This document shows positions 54,664 to 63,278 of a stretch of DNA of 64,000 bases, piece after piece. Made by a program: the position numbers and the translations under genes. Origin of the DNA: Candidatus Poribacteria bacterium (GTDB taxonomy: Bacteria; Poribacteria; WGA-4E; JAJDTR01); assembly GCA_028820655.1 (NCBI GenBank), contig JAPPIK010000025.1, forward strand, positions 151,991 through 215,990. The letters are read 5' to 3'. The notes under the pieces were generated by a model that was not told the DNA's origin, did not search any database, and saw nothing but the letters and a program-made list of their open reading frames with translations. Position 1 is the stretch's first letter. Each line of letters starts with the position of its first letter.

Positions 54664-54966
54664 ATGAGACATCCTCTTATGCCGAGTATGACAGTTCACA
54701 TTCTGGGGTACCCATGCCCCATGGAATCCTCTTTACCGCGCTCGGCGGTCGCTTTGGCACAATCGGCAGCGACGTTCGTCGAAATGAAAACCGCCGATCG
54801 AGAGGCGATCCAAACAGGCCGGCTTATTCTGCGAATACTGAACTGGCGGTACGCTTTGCCGACGGGAGGTTCTGTTGCGGCGAATAATTCATCGTGGGCG
54901 TTGCTATTCGCAGAATTGAACCGCTTGGCGGACCGCGGTATAATAGAAAAAAAAGTTTCGGTGTGA
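54664..54966 (+). CDS. Hypothetical protein
   Basis: A 100-residue frame 8 bases after the preceding lipoprotein. There is no clear ribosome-binding site. The second half has a helical, moderately conserved look (REAIQTGRLILRILNWRYAL, NSSWALLFAELNRLADRGI). No motif, signal or membrane segment recognised; it may be real but short of evidence. Confidence 0.4.
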   Translation: MRHPLMPSMTVHILGYPCPMESSLPRSAVALAQSAATFVEMKTADREAIQTGRLILRILNWRYALPTGGSVAANNSSWALLFAELNRLADRGIIEKKVSV

Positions 54967-55029
54967 AATAGGTCTTAGCCAACGACGCTACTCGTATCTA
55001 CCCGAAGATACGAGCAAAGGAGGTGAATT

Positions 55030-55743
55030 ATGGATCCGAAAGACGAGTATTACGAAGAAATCTGCATGTTGGGAGATAGGCTACTTCAAGCATTTGATGT
55101 ACGTGAACGAGCAAAAATTTTGATAAGCATAGATCAATTGGCAACTAGGATTCGGACGAATACACCCACTATTGAACATTTAGTATCAGAATTATCAGAA
55201 AATTCGGAAAGGGATGCAATAAAGGGATTGCGGCCACGCTCGATAAGCGACATGGTCCCATCATCTATCACGATAAGAATGAGAACATTTGGCTGGAGGT
55301 ATTGCATCGCAGATGTGTGCAAGTTGTTAGGCATGCAGAATCCGAACACGATTCACACTGACTGGATAGCAGACCAGATTAGGGACTGGATCATACATCA
55401 TGTAACTAAGCGTGGGTTCAGTGCGGACGATATTTTATTTACCTTGCGATACAAGCGCGATTATGGCGGATTCCCGTACTCTGTGAAAGGCTCGGACTTG
55501 CGTTCGGTCGCATATCAAAGGCCTATATTTATTACGCTTAGAAGTGATACACAGAGTTGGAACGACTGTATGAGGAAAGTATGTGAATTGGTATCGTTGC
55601 CAATCCCCCATGAAAGCCGAGTGTGGAATGAAACCAACATTAGAGACTATGTTGTTAGCCTCATCGCTCAACGATGTCATGGACTAAGTTGCGGATTTAA
55701 CAACGATGATGTTTCGTTTGAAGTAATGAATAGGCGATTATAG
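55030..55743 (+). CDS. Unknown protein with two copies of an alpha/beta module
   Basis: A 237-residue protein with a strong site AAAGGAGGTGAATT before the ATG. After an N-terminal helical part (about 60 residues), a module of about 65 residues occurs twice. Copy one is about residues 75-145 (TFGWRYCIADVCKLLGMQ, IADQIRDWIIHHVTKRGFSA and DDILFTLRYKRD). Copy two is about 165-237 (TQSWNDCMRKVCELVSLP, IRDYVVSLIAQRCHG, NNDDVSFEVMNRR). Trp, Cys and Leu positions agree between copies. I do not recognise the domain. Co-location with lipoprotein and WD40 genes gives no direct hint of function. Confidence 0.65.
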   Translation: MDPKDEYYEEICMLGDRLLQAFDVRERAKILISIDQLATRIRTNTPTIEHLVSELSENSERDAIKGLRPRSISDMVPSSITIRMRTFGWRYCIADVCKLLGMQNPNTIHTDWIADQIRDWIIHHVTKRGFSADDILFTLRYKRDYGGFPYSVKGSDLRSVAYQRPIFITLRSDTQSWNDCMRKVCELVSLPIPHESRVWNETNIRDYVVSLIAQRCHGLSCGFNNDDVSFEVMNRRL

Positions 55744-55805
55744 GTTATTGCAGTCGCCATTAACCCCCAAGGTCGGGCCGGTTCCTAACAATGGTGAGAT
55801 TATAG

Positions 55806-57648
55806 ATGAGGACGTATTTGATTTTATTCATTCTTCTAATCGTATTTTTACTGAACAGTTGCTCTACTGATACTACGAAATTCAGTTTGCCCGAAGGCGC
55901 AAAGGCGCGGCTCGAAAAAGGTCAGTGGAAGCCATTGCATATTCACCGGACGGAACGCGGCTCGTAATTGGTGGAAGTATCGGCATTTGGATCTATGATG
56001 CACACACCGGCGCCGAGATCGGCCTACTCACAGGTCACACGAGGTCAGTCAATAGCGTAGCTTCAGTCCCGATGGACACGCTCTGGCAAGCGGGGGATTG
56101 GACAAATCCGTTCGGGTGTGGATCGTGGAGACAGGGGAGTTGGTGAACACGCACACACATACGTATTTTGTCGATAGCGTGGCATTCAGTCCAGACGGGT
56201 TAACGGTTGCCTACGGGAGTCGAGATAATACGGTGCGGCTGTGGGACGCAGAATCGGGCGAACTGGTGCGTACCCTAGGCGCACATAATGATTTGGTTGA
56301 TAGTGTAGAATTCAGTCCGGATGGGCGCATACTTGCAAGCGGGAGTCATGACGACAAAATCCGCTTGTGGAACGTGGAGACTGGGGAGTTGCTGCACACA
56401 CTAGCCGGGCACACAAATGGGGTAACTAGCGTCGCATTCAGTTCGGATGGACGCACACTCGCCAGCGGGGGATATGACGACACGGTCTGGCTTTGGAATA
56501 CGGAGACTGGAAAGGCAGTGTACAGCCTCTCCGAGCATACGGGTGCGGTCAAAAGCGTTGTGTTCAGGCCAGACGGACACACAATAGCAAGCGGAAGTTC
56601 GGACAAAACCGTTCGGCTTTGGAACGCGGAGACTGGTGAGTTGGTGCACACACACGTACATACTGATGGGGCTAATAGCATCGCATTCAGGCCGGATGGA
56701 GGTATGATCGCAGGCGGAGGTGATGGGTGGGCGATTCGGGTCTGGAATTCGGAATCTGGTCGGATGGAGAAAGTCTTTACCGGACATACGACATCGGTTT
56801 ACTGTGTTGCATTCAGTCCGGACGAACGCACCATCGCAAACTTAAGTGGTACTGGTGGGTTCGGCGGAGACCGAATCCAGTTGTGGGACCACGAGACCGG
56901 TGAGCTGGTGCGCACACTCACCATCACCGATTCTGGCGACAACGCCGCGTATAGCCCAGACGGAAGCACTATCGCAATAAGCGGGGGTTTGTTCGGACCC
57001 GTTCGGCTCTGGAACGCAGAGAACGGTGATTTGGTGCATACACTCAAGGGGCACGCAGAATCTAGTGATTGGGTCGCGTTCAGTCCCGACGGACGCACAA
57101 TTGCAAGTGGGGGTTGGGACAAAACAATTCGGCTGTGGAAGGCGATATATGGAGACATGATGCGTACCCTCACCGGACACGCGGAGCGGGTCACTAGCGT
57201 CGCATTCAGTCTGGACGGACGCACAATTGCAAGCGGGAGTTCGGACAAAACCGTTCGGCTCTGGAACGCGGAGACCGGTGTTTTGACGCGCACGCTGAAA
57301 GGGCACACGAGTTCTGTCGAAAGCGTCACTTTCGGTTACGATGGGCGATCAATCGCAAGCGGGAGTTCTAACGGCACCGTATTGCTGTGGAATAGGGCGA
57401 TAGGTGAGATAGTGCACATTCTCACCGGGCATACCGCTGGAGTCAACAGCGTCGCTTTCTGTTCGGATGGACGCACAATCGCAAGCGGAAGTTCGGACAA
57501 AACCGTTCGCCTTTGGAACGCGGAGACCGGAGAGTTGGTGCGCACGCTCAACGGGCGTTCAAGTCTTGTACAAAGCGTTGCGTTCAGTTCCGATGGGCGC
57601 ACAATTGCAAGCGGAAGTTGGGACGGTACTGCGCTACTGTGGGAATAA
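55806..57648 (+). pseudogene. WD40-repeat lipoprotein, 14 blades, with two single-base frameshifts
   Basis: It begins ATG 55806 with a lipoprotein signal (LLIVFLLNSC). Three frames then continue one protein. The first shift lies at 55917-55924: GGTCAGTGG reads correctly as GGTTCAGTGG if one T is added. The second is at 56062-56063: GCTTCAGT should be GCTTTCAGT. With both restored the gene gives 614 residues and 14 WD repeats, VRLWNAETGELVRTL being the typical blade end. That is two seven-bladed propellers. Both lesions look like one-base deletions. The long third frame (56098-57648) would by itself give a leaderless protein. It would otherwise be a surface scaffold or binding protein. Confidence 0.85.
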
Positions 57649-57900
57649 ACGCGCGCTACCCTACAAGCCCCATAAAGCGCGCTGCGTCTGCAAGCTTAAA
57701 CGCAAAAGAAAGCTAAGCAATAGGAAATTGATGGAGAAAGAGAGCGAAGCGCCAATTGCGGGGAAGGGCGGTGTCTTTGGGCCGAGTCTCGCGATGGCGG
57801 TGGGACTGATCGGAATTTCTCGGAGCGCAAAACGAAGTGAGAGATGCTACATTTGGAGTGATAATTGGCGCGGGGTATAGGAAGGGGGGTCGGATCGTAC

Positions 57901-58239
57901 GTGGAGCATATGGATGACTCCAGGGAATTCCATATGATGACACCAGAAGAACACGGTGTATTGGTATATTTCGCCAAAGGACCTGGTACTTTGAATTTGG
58001 TGCAGGGCGTGAGAATCAACGGAGGTAGTGAGGAAGTCGGCGGGAGCATAGGCGTCATTGGGGAACACGGCTATGTAGAAATGAATATTTCCGAACATGG
58101 CGGGGGAGTCGGCGTGCATGGCAAGGGCCGAGTATCGCGGCGTAATATGCAAAGGTGGAACGGCGAGAAACGGACACGATTGCGGATCTCAACGAGGGGA
58201 AGTGAAGCAAGAAACGACGCTACTGCGGCATTGAAGTAA
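57901..58239 (+). CDS. Hypothetical glycine-rich protein
   Basis: About 112 residues from GTG 57901, with GGGGGG eleven bases before it. Another start is ATG 57910. The middle is Gly/Glu/Val rich (INGGSEEVGGSIGVIGEHG). No family recognised. The next gene begins 18 bases after its stop with a good ribosome-binding site. Coding status is uncertain. Confidence 0.3.
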   Translation: MEHMDDSREFHMMTPEEHGVLVYFAKGPGTLNLVQGVRINGGSEEVGGSIGVIGEHGYVEMNISEHGGGVGVHGKGRVSRRNMQRWNGEKRTRLRISTRGSEARNDATAALK

Positions 58240-58257
58240 GGAGGACGAGAAAATCGA

Positions 58258-59184
58258 ATGGCGAAAGAATCAGTATTTGGCAACTGTGCAATTTGTGGCA
58301 AGCACAAACAACTGGCGTTCGGGCATGTGCCGCCTCAAAGTGCATTTAATGAATGCCCGGCAGTAGGCATCGCGATGTGGGAACTGATTAATAGGGATCC
58401 CGACCACTACTTCGAGGAAAGGAGGCGGATTTCACAGCGTGGTGTCGGGGATTATACGCTGTGTAAGCAATGCGATAACGATACGGGCTCGTGGTATGGA
58501 GAGGCGTTTGCCAAGTGGGCGCACCAAGGAATGGAAATTCTTGACCGAGTGCAAGGCGAGGCAACATTTTTCTACCCTTTTCGCATTTACCCATTGCGGG
58601 TGATTAAGCAAATCGTGGTTATGTTCTTTTCTATTAGGGATTGGCGATTTGCATATAGTCATCCAGATGTTGTGCAGTTCGTGCTCAATAGAAACGAACG
58701 CTACTTGAATCCGGATATTCACATCTATGCATTTTTGAACATCAGTGGTTGCAGTCGCTATATTGAGGGCGCATCAAGAATGGTCATGAATCCCGCGGAA
58801 ATAAATCGCGACTCGATCATGGAGATGAATCGAACGGCCTCGGCAGCCATTGCGAAAGGACGTGCATTATCGGAGATTGCGTGTCGTCCTCTAGGATACG
58901 TGATGTCCTTTGACCCGACTCCGCCAGATGATCGACTTTCTGATATTTCGCACTTCGCGGAGTATAGCTATTCGGACTGGATCCCACTCTACGTGAAGTT
59001 ATCATCCCTTCCACTAGGCACATACTTGCCTCTGGATTATCGCGATCATGACCAAGTGGAGCGTGACGCTGAAAAAAACCGGCGCGATGAAGGCGATAAC
59101 GACGCGGCTGATGAAGACAAATACACGCCTATTTCTGAACATGAATTGCCCCCGTCTCCTTACGTGATGTGGCGAGATAAATGA
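58258..59184 (+). CDS. HNH-like treble-clef protein of unknown function
   Basis: A 308-residue protein; AAGGAGG lies 13 bases before the ATG. Residues about 10-85 have the shape of an HNH-type zinc motif: CAICGKHKQLAFGHVPPQS, then LCKQCDNDTGSWYG about 50 residues later. The Cys pairs would bind zinc, and His plus Asn-Asp could be the metal/catalytic residues. The remaining 220 residues (FFYPFRIYPLRVIKQIVVMF and so on) match nothing I recognise and end in an acidic Asp/Glu tail. An endonuclease role is possible. Such genes are common in defence or mobile regions, consistent with the IS remnants next to it. Confidence 0.6.
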   Translation: MAKESVFGNCAICGKHKQLAFGHVPPQSAFNECPAVGIAMWELINRDPDHYFEERRRISQRGVGDYTLCKQCDNDTGSWYGEAFAKWAHQGMEILDRVQGEATFFYPFRIYPLRVIKQIVVMFFSIRDWRFAYSHPDVVQFVLNRNERYLNPDIHIYAFLNISGCSRYIEGASRMVMNPAEINRDSIMEMNRTASAAIAKGRALSEIACRPLGYVMSFDPTPPDDRLSDISHFAEYSYSDWIPLYVKLSSLPLGTYLPLDYRDHDQVERDAEKNRRDEGDNDAADEDKYTPISEHELPPSPYVMWRDK

Positions 59185-59286
59185 GTGTTTTTGGGCTTGG
59201 AAGAGGGTGTTGTAGGACACCTTAACACGCAAAAGGCTGCACTTAAGACGCAATTACGGGTGATTTTCAGAAGAAAGGATAGACAA

Positions 59287-59658
59287 ATGGGAAATGACGG
59301 GCTACGGGCACAGCTGCAGGAGCGTACTGAAAGGATCTTAGAATTAGACCTGCAAATTATGGAAATCGAGGGAGTGTTTAGGGCATGTAATCTTAGAGTA
59401 GATACCTATATTTCTTACAAAACGGGTGGGATGACAAAACCATTCGCATTCATTGACGGGCGTCAGATGTGGACACTTTGGCTACGACTAAGGGTACCCT
59501 TCGATCAAGTTCCGCAAGAATATCGTAATGACTTATGTGCTGGTACCGCCTTCCCACCGCTTTTGGGCGAAGATTCTGTTATGATTGATTGTAAGTCACT
59601 TGAACTTATCAGGGGCTTAACACCTGTCATAGAGTACGTCTTGAATTGGAATCTGTGA
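59287..59658 (+). CDS. Hypothetical protein with N-terminal coiled coil
   Basis: A 123-residue protein from ATG 59287 (AGAAAGGAT eight bases upstream). The frame is open back to a GTG at 59185, overlapping the previous stop, but the ribosome-binding site favours the inner ATG. Residues about 5-35 (LRAQLQERTERILELDLQIM) are a coiled coil. The rest is beta-like (FIDGRQMWTLWLRLRVPFD, LGEDSVMIDCKSLELI). No family recognised. Direction and spacing suggest it is co-transcribed with the HNH-like gene. Confidence 0.55.
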   Translation: MGNDGLRAQLQERTERILELDLQIMEIEGVFRACNLRVDTYISYKTGGMTKPFAFIDGRQMWTLWLRLRVPFDQVPQEYRNDLCAGTAFPPLLGEDSVMIDCKSLELIRGLTPVIEYVLNWNL

Positions 59659-59724
59659 TAAAGATAGGAAAATGCTGAAGCGATCACGCGAACGACGGGC
59701 AATATCACTAGTCGGTCGCCGGCT

Positions 59725-59834
59725 GGGTTGACACTGAACTCACTGGTAATCTGACTGAATGTCTGCTGATTGTTGGTAGCTTCGAGAGCCGTTTGTGCTT
59801 TGAATCAGCCATCACGCTGTTTCCTACGGGACAT
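59725..59834 (-). mobile_element. IS3-family orfA remnant, copy 1 (with stop)
   Basis: Read leftward from 59834 it begins MSRRKQRDG, then a TGA, then FKAQTALEATNNQQTFSQIT and SEFSVNP. This is the start of an IS3-type OrfA helix-turn-helix (compare SHRKQHDGRFKATAA at 62188). Sequence identity with copy 2 continues rightward from the start codon over about 80 bases to 59922, where it is interrupted by the MITE. Only the 5' end of the transposase gene survives. Confidence 0.75.
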
Positions 59835-59922
59835 GGTAGAGAAAGGGGTTCTTTTTATTGACAGGTCAGAGCCCAATTTTCGCTCAGATGATTACCATTT
59901 TTCCAGTCGAAAAGATCTCTTA

Positions 59923-60131
59923 GAACCTGTTTGAAAAGTCGGCAGCCAAGCCATTTTTCGTCATTTGAAGACGGTTTTTCATGTTTTTGTGATTGCTCGT
60001 TATATACCTCTCGGCCCGCTGGGGCTTAGATGCGTGGGGGTTCGGTGTTCCATACACCTTCCGCCCCTCCGGGGCTTTTAGAGGCTGGTGCGCAGTGCGC
60101 ACCCTACAAATTGTATTTTTCAAACAGGCTC
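59923..60131. mobile_element. 209-bp MITE with TTA target duplication
   Basis: Terminal inverted repeats are GAACCTGTTTGAAAA (59923-59937) and TTTTCAAACAGGCTC (60117-60131), 14 of 15 bases matching. TTA flanks both ends (59920-59922 and 60132-60134). No gene is inside. It contains GC-rich hairpins, among them GGTGCGC-AGT-GCGCACC (60087-60103) followed by CTACA, another REP-type unit. A 3-bp TTA-type duplication is a trait of some IS5-family elements, whose transposase could mobilise it. The equivalent position in the second repeat copy (62275-62277) is uninterrupted. Confidence 0.88.
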
Positions 60132-60861
60132 TTATTCAACTGTATAGTTTTTTGGGGGAATTACATTCTCTCCATTTTCCCCAAAGGTGAGGGGTGACGG
60201 CTCATCAATGTTGTATTCCTGAAAGGGGTGATCGCGCAGTATGACGTATTGGTCGAGGTAATGGAAATGGAAAGGGAGATCGCGTGAAATCAACTTGTCA
60301 CTCGACCTCAACTCTCCATCCTCGATTACATACACGGGGCGGGAAATCAACTGTGTCTGTATTTCGCAAACGGGCAGGAAGTATCTCCATCGAAAGGATA
60401 CAGCGACTAACTCCGAAACCGTAGGCTCTAGACATCGGTGCTGATACGAACGTCCCCGCAACGAAATAGACGAAACGGTCAAACTCCACCGTTGAGGGCA
60501 AATCATGAAGAATTGTGGTCTAACGCACCAAGATAATCCGTTCATCGTTCAGCGGTAGATCCCACTGGAAGTGAAACATATCATAATTGTCCTTGGCGAA
60601 CCGCACGCGGGGCGCGTTGTCGCATCCTACGAAAACACACAACTGAATGCCCCGCGCAAAGAAGCGAAAAATCGCTGTTGTCATTAAACTGTACACAACC
60701 GCATTATACCGAGTTACGGGCCTCGGATTCAATGTTCTTTCCAAATCAGAGTCCATTAGATAATCATTGAATACAGAGGCGTGATGCAATATACTAGGAG
60801 TCATCCTCCGCACAATAGACCTTTGCGATTTCGTATTGTCACGATAATAATTTAGGGGCAC
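60132..60861 (-). pseudogene. Degraded gene of unknown family
   Basis: From ATG 60861 the leftward frame gives NYYRDNTKSQRSIVRRM, then NPRPVTRYNAVVYSLMT, IQLCVFVGCDN and DMFHFQWDLPLNDERIILVR. It hits TAG at 60520-60522, continues in the same frame (TVEFDRFVYFVAGTFVSAP), then needs a one-base shift near 60415 to continue as VSFRWRYFLPVCEIQTQLIS, RPVYVIEDGELRSSDK and FHFHYLDQYVILRDHPFQ. It ends in TAA at 60132, within the MITE target duplication. Amino-acid text is coherent, so this was a real gene of about 240 residues. I do not recognise it. Confidence 0.55.
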
Positions 60862-60884
60862 TTACCCACACGACGGTCCCAAGC

Positions 60885-61085
60885 ATGACGACCAATCAAC
60901 TCTACTACGGTGACCGTCTTGAGCTTCTGAGAAATCACGCACCATCCGAGAGTGTCGATCTGATTTACGTCGCCCCGCCTTCCAACCTGTTTAGGCATGA
61001 AGGACAGATTGGGCTCAAATTGGACTTACGAAGGAGAGCAGCGCGCTATGGCAAACACAGTTTCGTTACCGGCAGATTTTACTGA
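60885..61085 (+). pseudogene. N-terminal stub of an adenine-specific DNA methyltransferase
   Basis: It begins MTTNQLYYGDRLELLRNHA, followed by SESVDLIYVAPPSN, a decayed form of the DPPF (motif IV) start of beta-class N6-adenine methyltransferases (normally DLIYIDPPFN). The Asp-Pro-Pro-Phe catalytic motif is now Ala-Pro-Pro-Ser. After about 40 residues the similarity stops and the frame runs into the next gene. The rest of the enzyme is missing. This is a remnant of a restriction-modification or orphan methyltransferase gene. Confidence 0.7.
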
Positions 61086-61845
61086 CTATTTGACGATCAA
61101 AAACGCATCCCTCAAATTCGAGGAGGCTACCGGCGTCGCAGAAAAGATAACTGCAAATGGCGTCCAATTATACCCGAACATAGATCACGCAGCAATCTTG
61201 ACCGATCAGTCCTACCTGGTGATGGGTCCATTAAAACAACTAGGCTACGTTTTTGGCTGGGACCGGCGCAGTTATCCTATAACAATCAACGATTTTGACT
61301 ACGTCGTTTTGTCCGCGCGACTCCCGCAGGGGAATCCCGCGCGAGACAGCGGCTGGTTCGAGTATGTGGGGATAGCACATCCCGTGGATGAACCTGCATT
61401 GAAAAATTTGTTGAGTCAAGATCATGGAAATCCGTTTATCCATCATCTCACTTGGGGACTTGTGCCGCCGCAACGGACGAGTGAGGACAATTTTGAGTAT
61501 GCCAACCGCCTTGTACCGTTCGCGGTTGAGAAGCAGAATCTCATCTGCGAGGTGACTGGTGTTGAGCGAGGAAAATTGATCGTCGCCTTGCCGCAGGAGG
61601 TGATCGATCACCCGGATTTCGGAATGTCGTTGCCAATTTGGCTGGAGGGCTTAGGTCCGGACGAGTGTGATGTCGAATTGATGGATGGCGGTGGTTTCTT
61701 CATACAGTTTTTTGTTTTGGAGGGTAGGAGTATAGAAATCGTTCTCCGTGTTGATACCAAACAAGCATTCAATGCGAAGAGTTTGGACAAGATATCCGAA
61801 CACAAGATTATTACTGTTCAAGGTAACAGCGCGCATTTGAAATAA
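61048..61845 (+). CDS. Unknown protein next to the methyltransferase stub
   Basis: A 265-residue protein from ATG 61048 with AAGGAG nine bases upstream. The longer frame from 60997 overlaps the methyltransferase stub and lacks such a site. The sequence is mostly beta and alpha mixed (LPADFTDYLTIKNASLKFEE, DHAAILTDQSYLVMGPLKQLG, WGLVPPQRTSEDNFEYANRL, DVELMDGGGFFIQFFVLEG). No signal, membrane segment or known motif. It might belong to the former restriction or defence locus, given the position, but nothing in it shows this. Confidence 0.65.
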   Translation: MANTVSLPADFTDYLTIKNASLKFEEATGVAEKITANGVQLYPNIDHAAILTDQSYLVMGPLKQLGYVFGWDRRSYPITINDFDYVVLSARLPQGNPARDSGWFEYVGIAHPVDEPALKNLLSQDHGNPFIHHLTWGLVPPQRTSEDNFEYANRLVPFAVEKQNLICEVTGVERGKLIVALPQEVIDHPDFGMSLPIWLEGLGPDECDVELMDGGGFFIQFFVLEGRSIEIVLRVDTKQAFNAKSLDKISEHKIITVQGNSAHLK

Positions 61846-61933
61846 ATACCAGATGTCCGATAAATGGTTGACCGGTTCATTGAGGCGCCGCCTATCACCG
61901 ATCTCCCGCAGGTCTTCATGAATTGTGGGCGTT

Positions 61934-62188
61934 TTACGAATTGACATGATGTGCTATTTTCGAGATTTTATCGCAAAAATCAGATGCCCCGTTGAGCAGA
62001 GCTAGGAGAGTTGACGGGCGAGGAGCACTGGAAAAAAGCGCCGCGAAAGAACCAGCGCTCGCAATCCACGCGCTTGATGGGTTGACACCGAACTCACTGG
62101 CAATCTGACCGATAGTTTGCTGATTATTGATAGGGTCACGAGCCGCTGTAGCTTTGAATCTGCCATCATGCTGTTTTCTATGGGACAT
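61934..62188 (-). mobile_element. IS3-family orfA remnant, copy 2
   Basis: Read leftward from ATG 62188: MSHRKQHDGRFKATAA followed by RDPINNQQTIGQIASEFGVNP. This is the N terminus of an IS3-type OrfA with its helix-turn-helix. After about residue 36 the text changes and ends at 61934, so only the first third is recognisable. The bases to the right, 62189-62300, match the flank of copy 1, including the empty MITE site. Confidence 0.75.
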
Positions 62189-62506
62189 GGTGGAGAAACT
62201 CCTTACTTTGTCTTGGCGTTTTCGAGCCCTATTGGCGCTCAGATGATGACCATTTTTCTAGTTGAAAAGATTTCTTATTCAACAGTCTTATTCTTTGGGG
62301 GTAATTATAAAGTAAAGGATAAAAATATTGAGGCAGGAAAAAATAATATGGTAGGATATGGAGAGAGGGAATGGAGCTGCTTATGCTCAAATCCAATTCT
62401 CTCACGTCGGAGAGTTGGACGTCATAGCGTAGTTGTAGCTGTCTTATGACGTGCACCCACTCGTTTATTGTTACGCAAACAGAAAACTAATTCAACGGAG
62501 GAAGTC
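62189..62506. other. IS3 flank with empty MITE site, then AT-rich region
   Basis: 62189-62310 repeats the flank of IS3 remnant copy 1 (GCTCAGATGATGACCATTTTTCTAGTTGAAAAGAT and on). At 62275 it reads TTTCTTATTCAACAG; copy 1 has the same text broken by the 209-bp MITE. The rest, to 62506, shows no gene. Confidence 0.75.
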
Positions 62507-62713
62507 ATGCCGACTACGAATTTCACAGAAGATGTCAAGAACGAAGTAATCGATAAGGTCTTGGATTCAGGAACAATAATCGGAGAAGTCATCAAGACAC
62601 TGCGTCACACTAGTTTCGATGCTGATAATAGTGCATTTGATAACGCAATGAAAACACTCGAAAGCATTGAGGGGTTGAAGAAACTATTGGATTCGATTCC
62701 AGTAGCGGATTAA
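62507..62713 (+). CDS. Small helical protein of unknown function
   Basis: A 68-residue protein. ACGGAGGA is nine bases before ATG 62507, better than the upstream start at 62468. The text PTTNFTEDVKNEVIDKVLDS and AMKTLESIEGLKKLLDSIPV is acidic and helical, with a Leu-rich end. No family recognised. A hairpin 28 bases after the stop could end its transcript. It might be an antitoxin-size protein, but no partner is present. Confidence 0.5.
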   Translation: MPTTNFTEDVKNEVIDKVLDSGTIIGEVIKTLRHTSFDADNSAFDNAMKTLESIEGLKKLLDSIPVAD

Positions 62714-62741
62714 GTTTCAAGCTGATTAAATGGGAGGGAAG

Positions 62742-62763
62742 TGGGAGGGGTATTCACCTCCCA
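62742..62763 (+). terminator. Possible weak terminator hairpin
   Basis: TGGGAGG (62742-62748) pairs with CCTCCCA (62757-62763) around an 8-base loop, shortly after the 68-residue gene. Only TTATG follows, so termination is doubtful. Confidence 0.3.
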
Positions 62764-62941
62764 TTATGCCTCAAGCTTTCAATAAAGGAAAGACGGACGT
62801 TGGCTATTTTGCATTCCATCATAGTCAACGTTCTCCCGCTCGTTTATTCATAAATAGGGCTTGTGCGGGGTGGGCACAATCTGACAGTTCTTGCCACTAA
62901 GATCGCAGCTTACGCGTACAATTGTAGATGGCATGTTACTT

Positions 62942-63146
62942 TAACCCAAGTTGCGACCTATTGTTAATGGTTGAACTTGAGATTATCCGAGTGTTAAATT
63001 GTGGTCCTGCTCGGTTTGGATAGGCATATCCAAGCCGAATCCGATTGCAGTGGATTTGTCAATCCACTGCGAGCAGATATCGTCGATTTAACGCACTTCG
63101 CGTCGGATTGCGATGCATCCTATAAGAGTGTCGGGCTAGAAGCCTA
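62942..63146 (+). repeat. About 200-bp dispersed repeat, copy 2
   Basis: Partner of 40459-40670. The internal palindrome CAGTGGATT-TGTC-AATCCACTG is perfect here. The end differs: the hairpin GTCGGGCTAGAAGCC is cut and followed by a minisatellite block; the remainder of the copy 1 sequence (CTACGGGA...GTAGCAACTTGCG) resumes at 63244. Confidence 0.85.
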
Positions 63147-63251
63147 GAGGATCTCTATGGGAGCTCTACCGCGCTCGCTATCCACTCTCTTGCTGGATTT
63201 CTATCGCACTCACTATCCGTTCGCTTGAACCCTCGCTATTCACTCAGTTGA
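63146..63251 (-). repeat. Minisatellite block inserted in repeat copy 2
   Basis: About four units such as CTCGCTATCCACTCTCTTGC and ACTATCCGTTCGCTTGAAC. Read leftward part of it translates to NPAREWIASAVE, almost the NPASEWLASAVE unit of the HAF protein. It splits the hairpin of the 200-bp repeat. Confidence 0.7.
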
Positions 63252-63278
63252 TCCTACGGGAATGGGTAGCAACTTGCG

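Noticed and set aside
55917..56065. Programmed frameshifting to join the three WD40 frames
   Set aside because: No slippery heptamer or downstream structure at either site; simple one-base deletions explain both.
57467..57880. Plus-strand ORF overlapping the end of the WD40 gene
   Set aside because: Most of it is the WD40 sequence in a wrong frame; the unique C-terminal part has no start signal.
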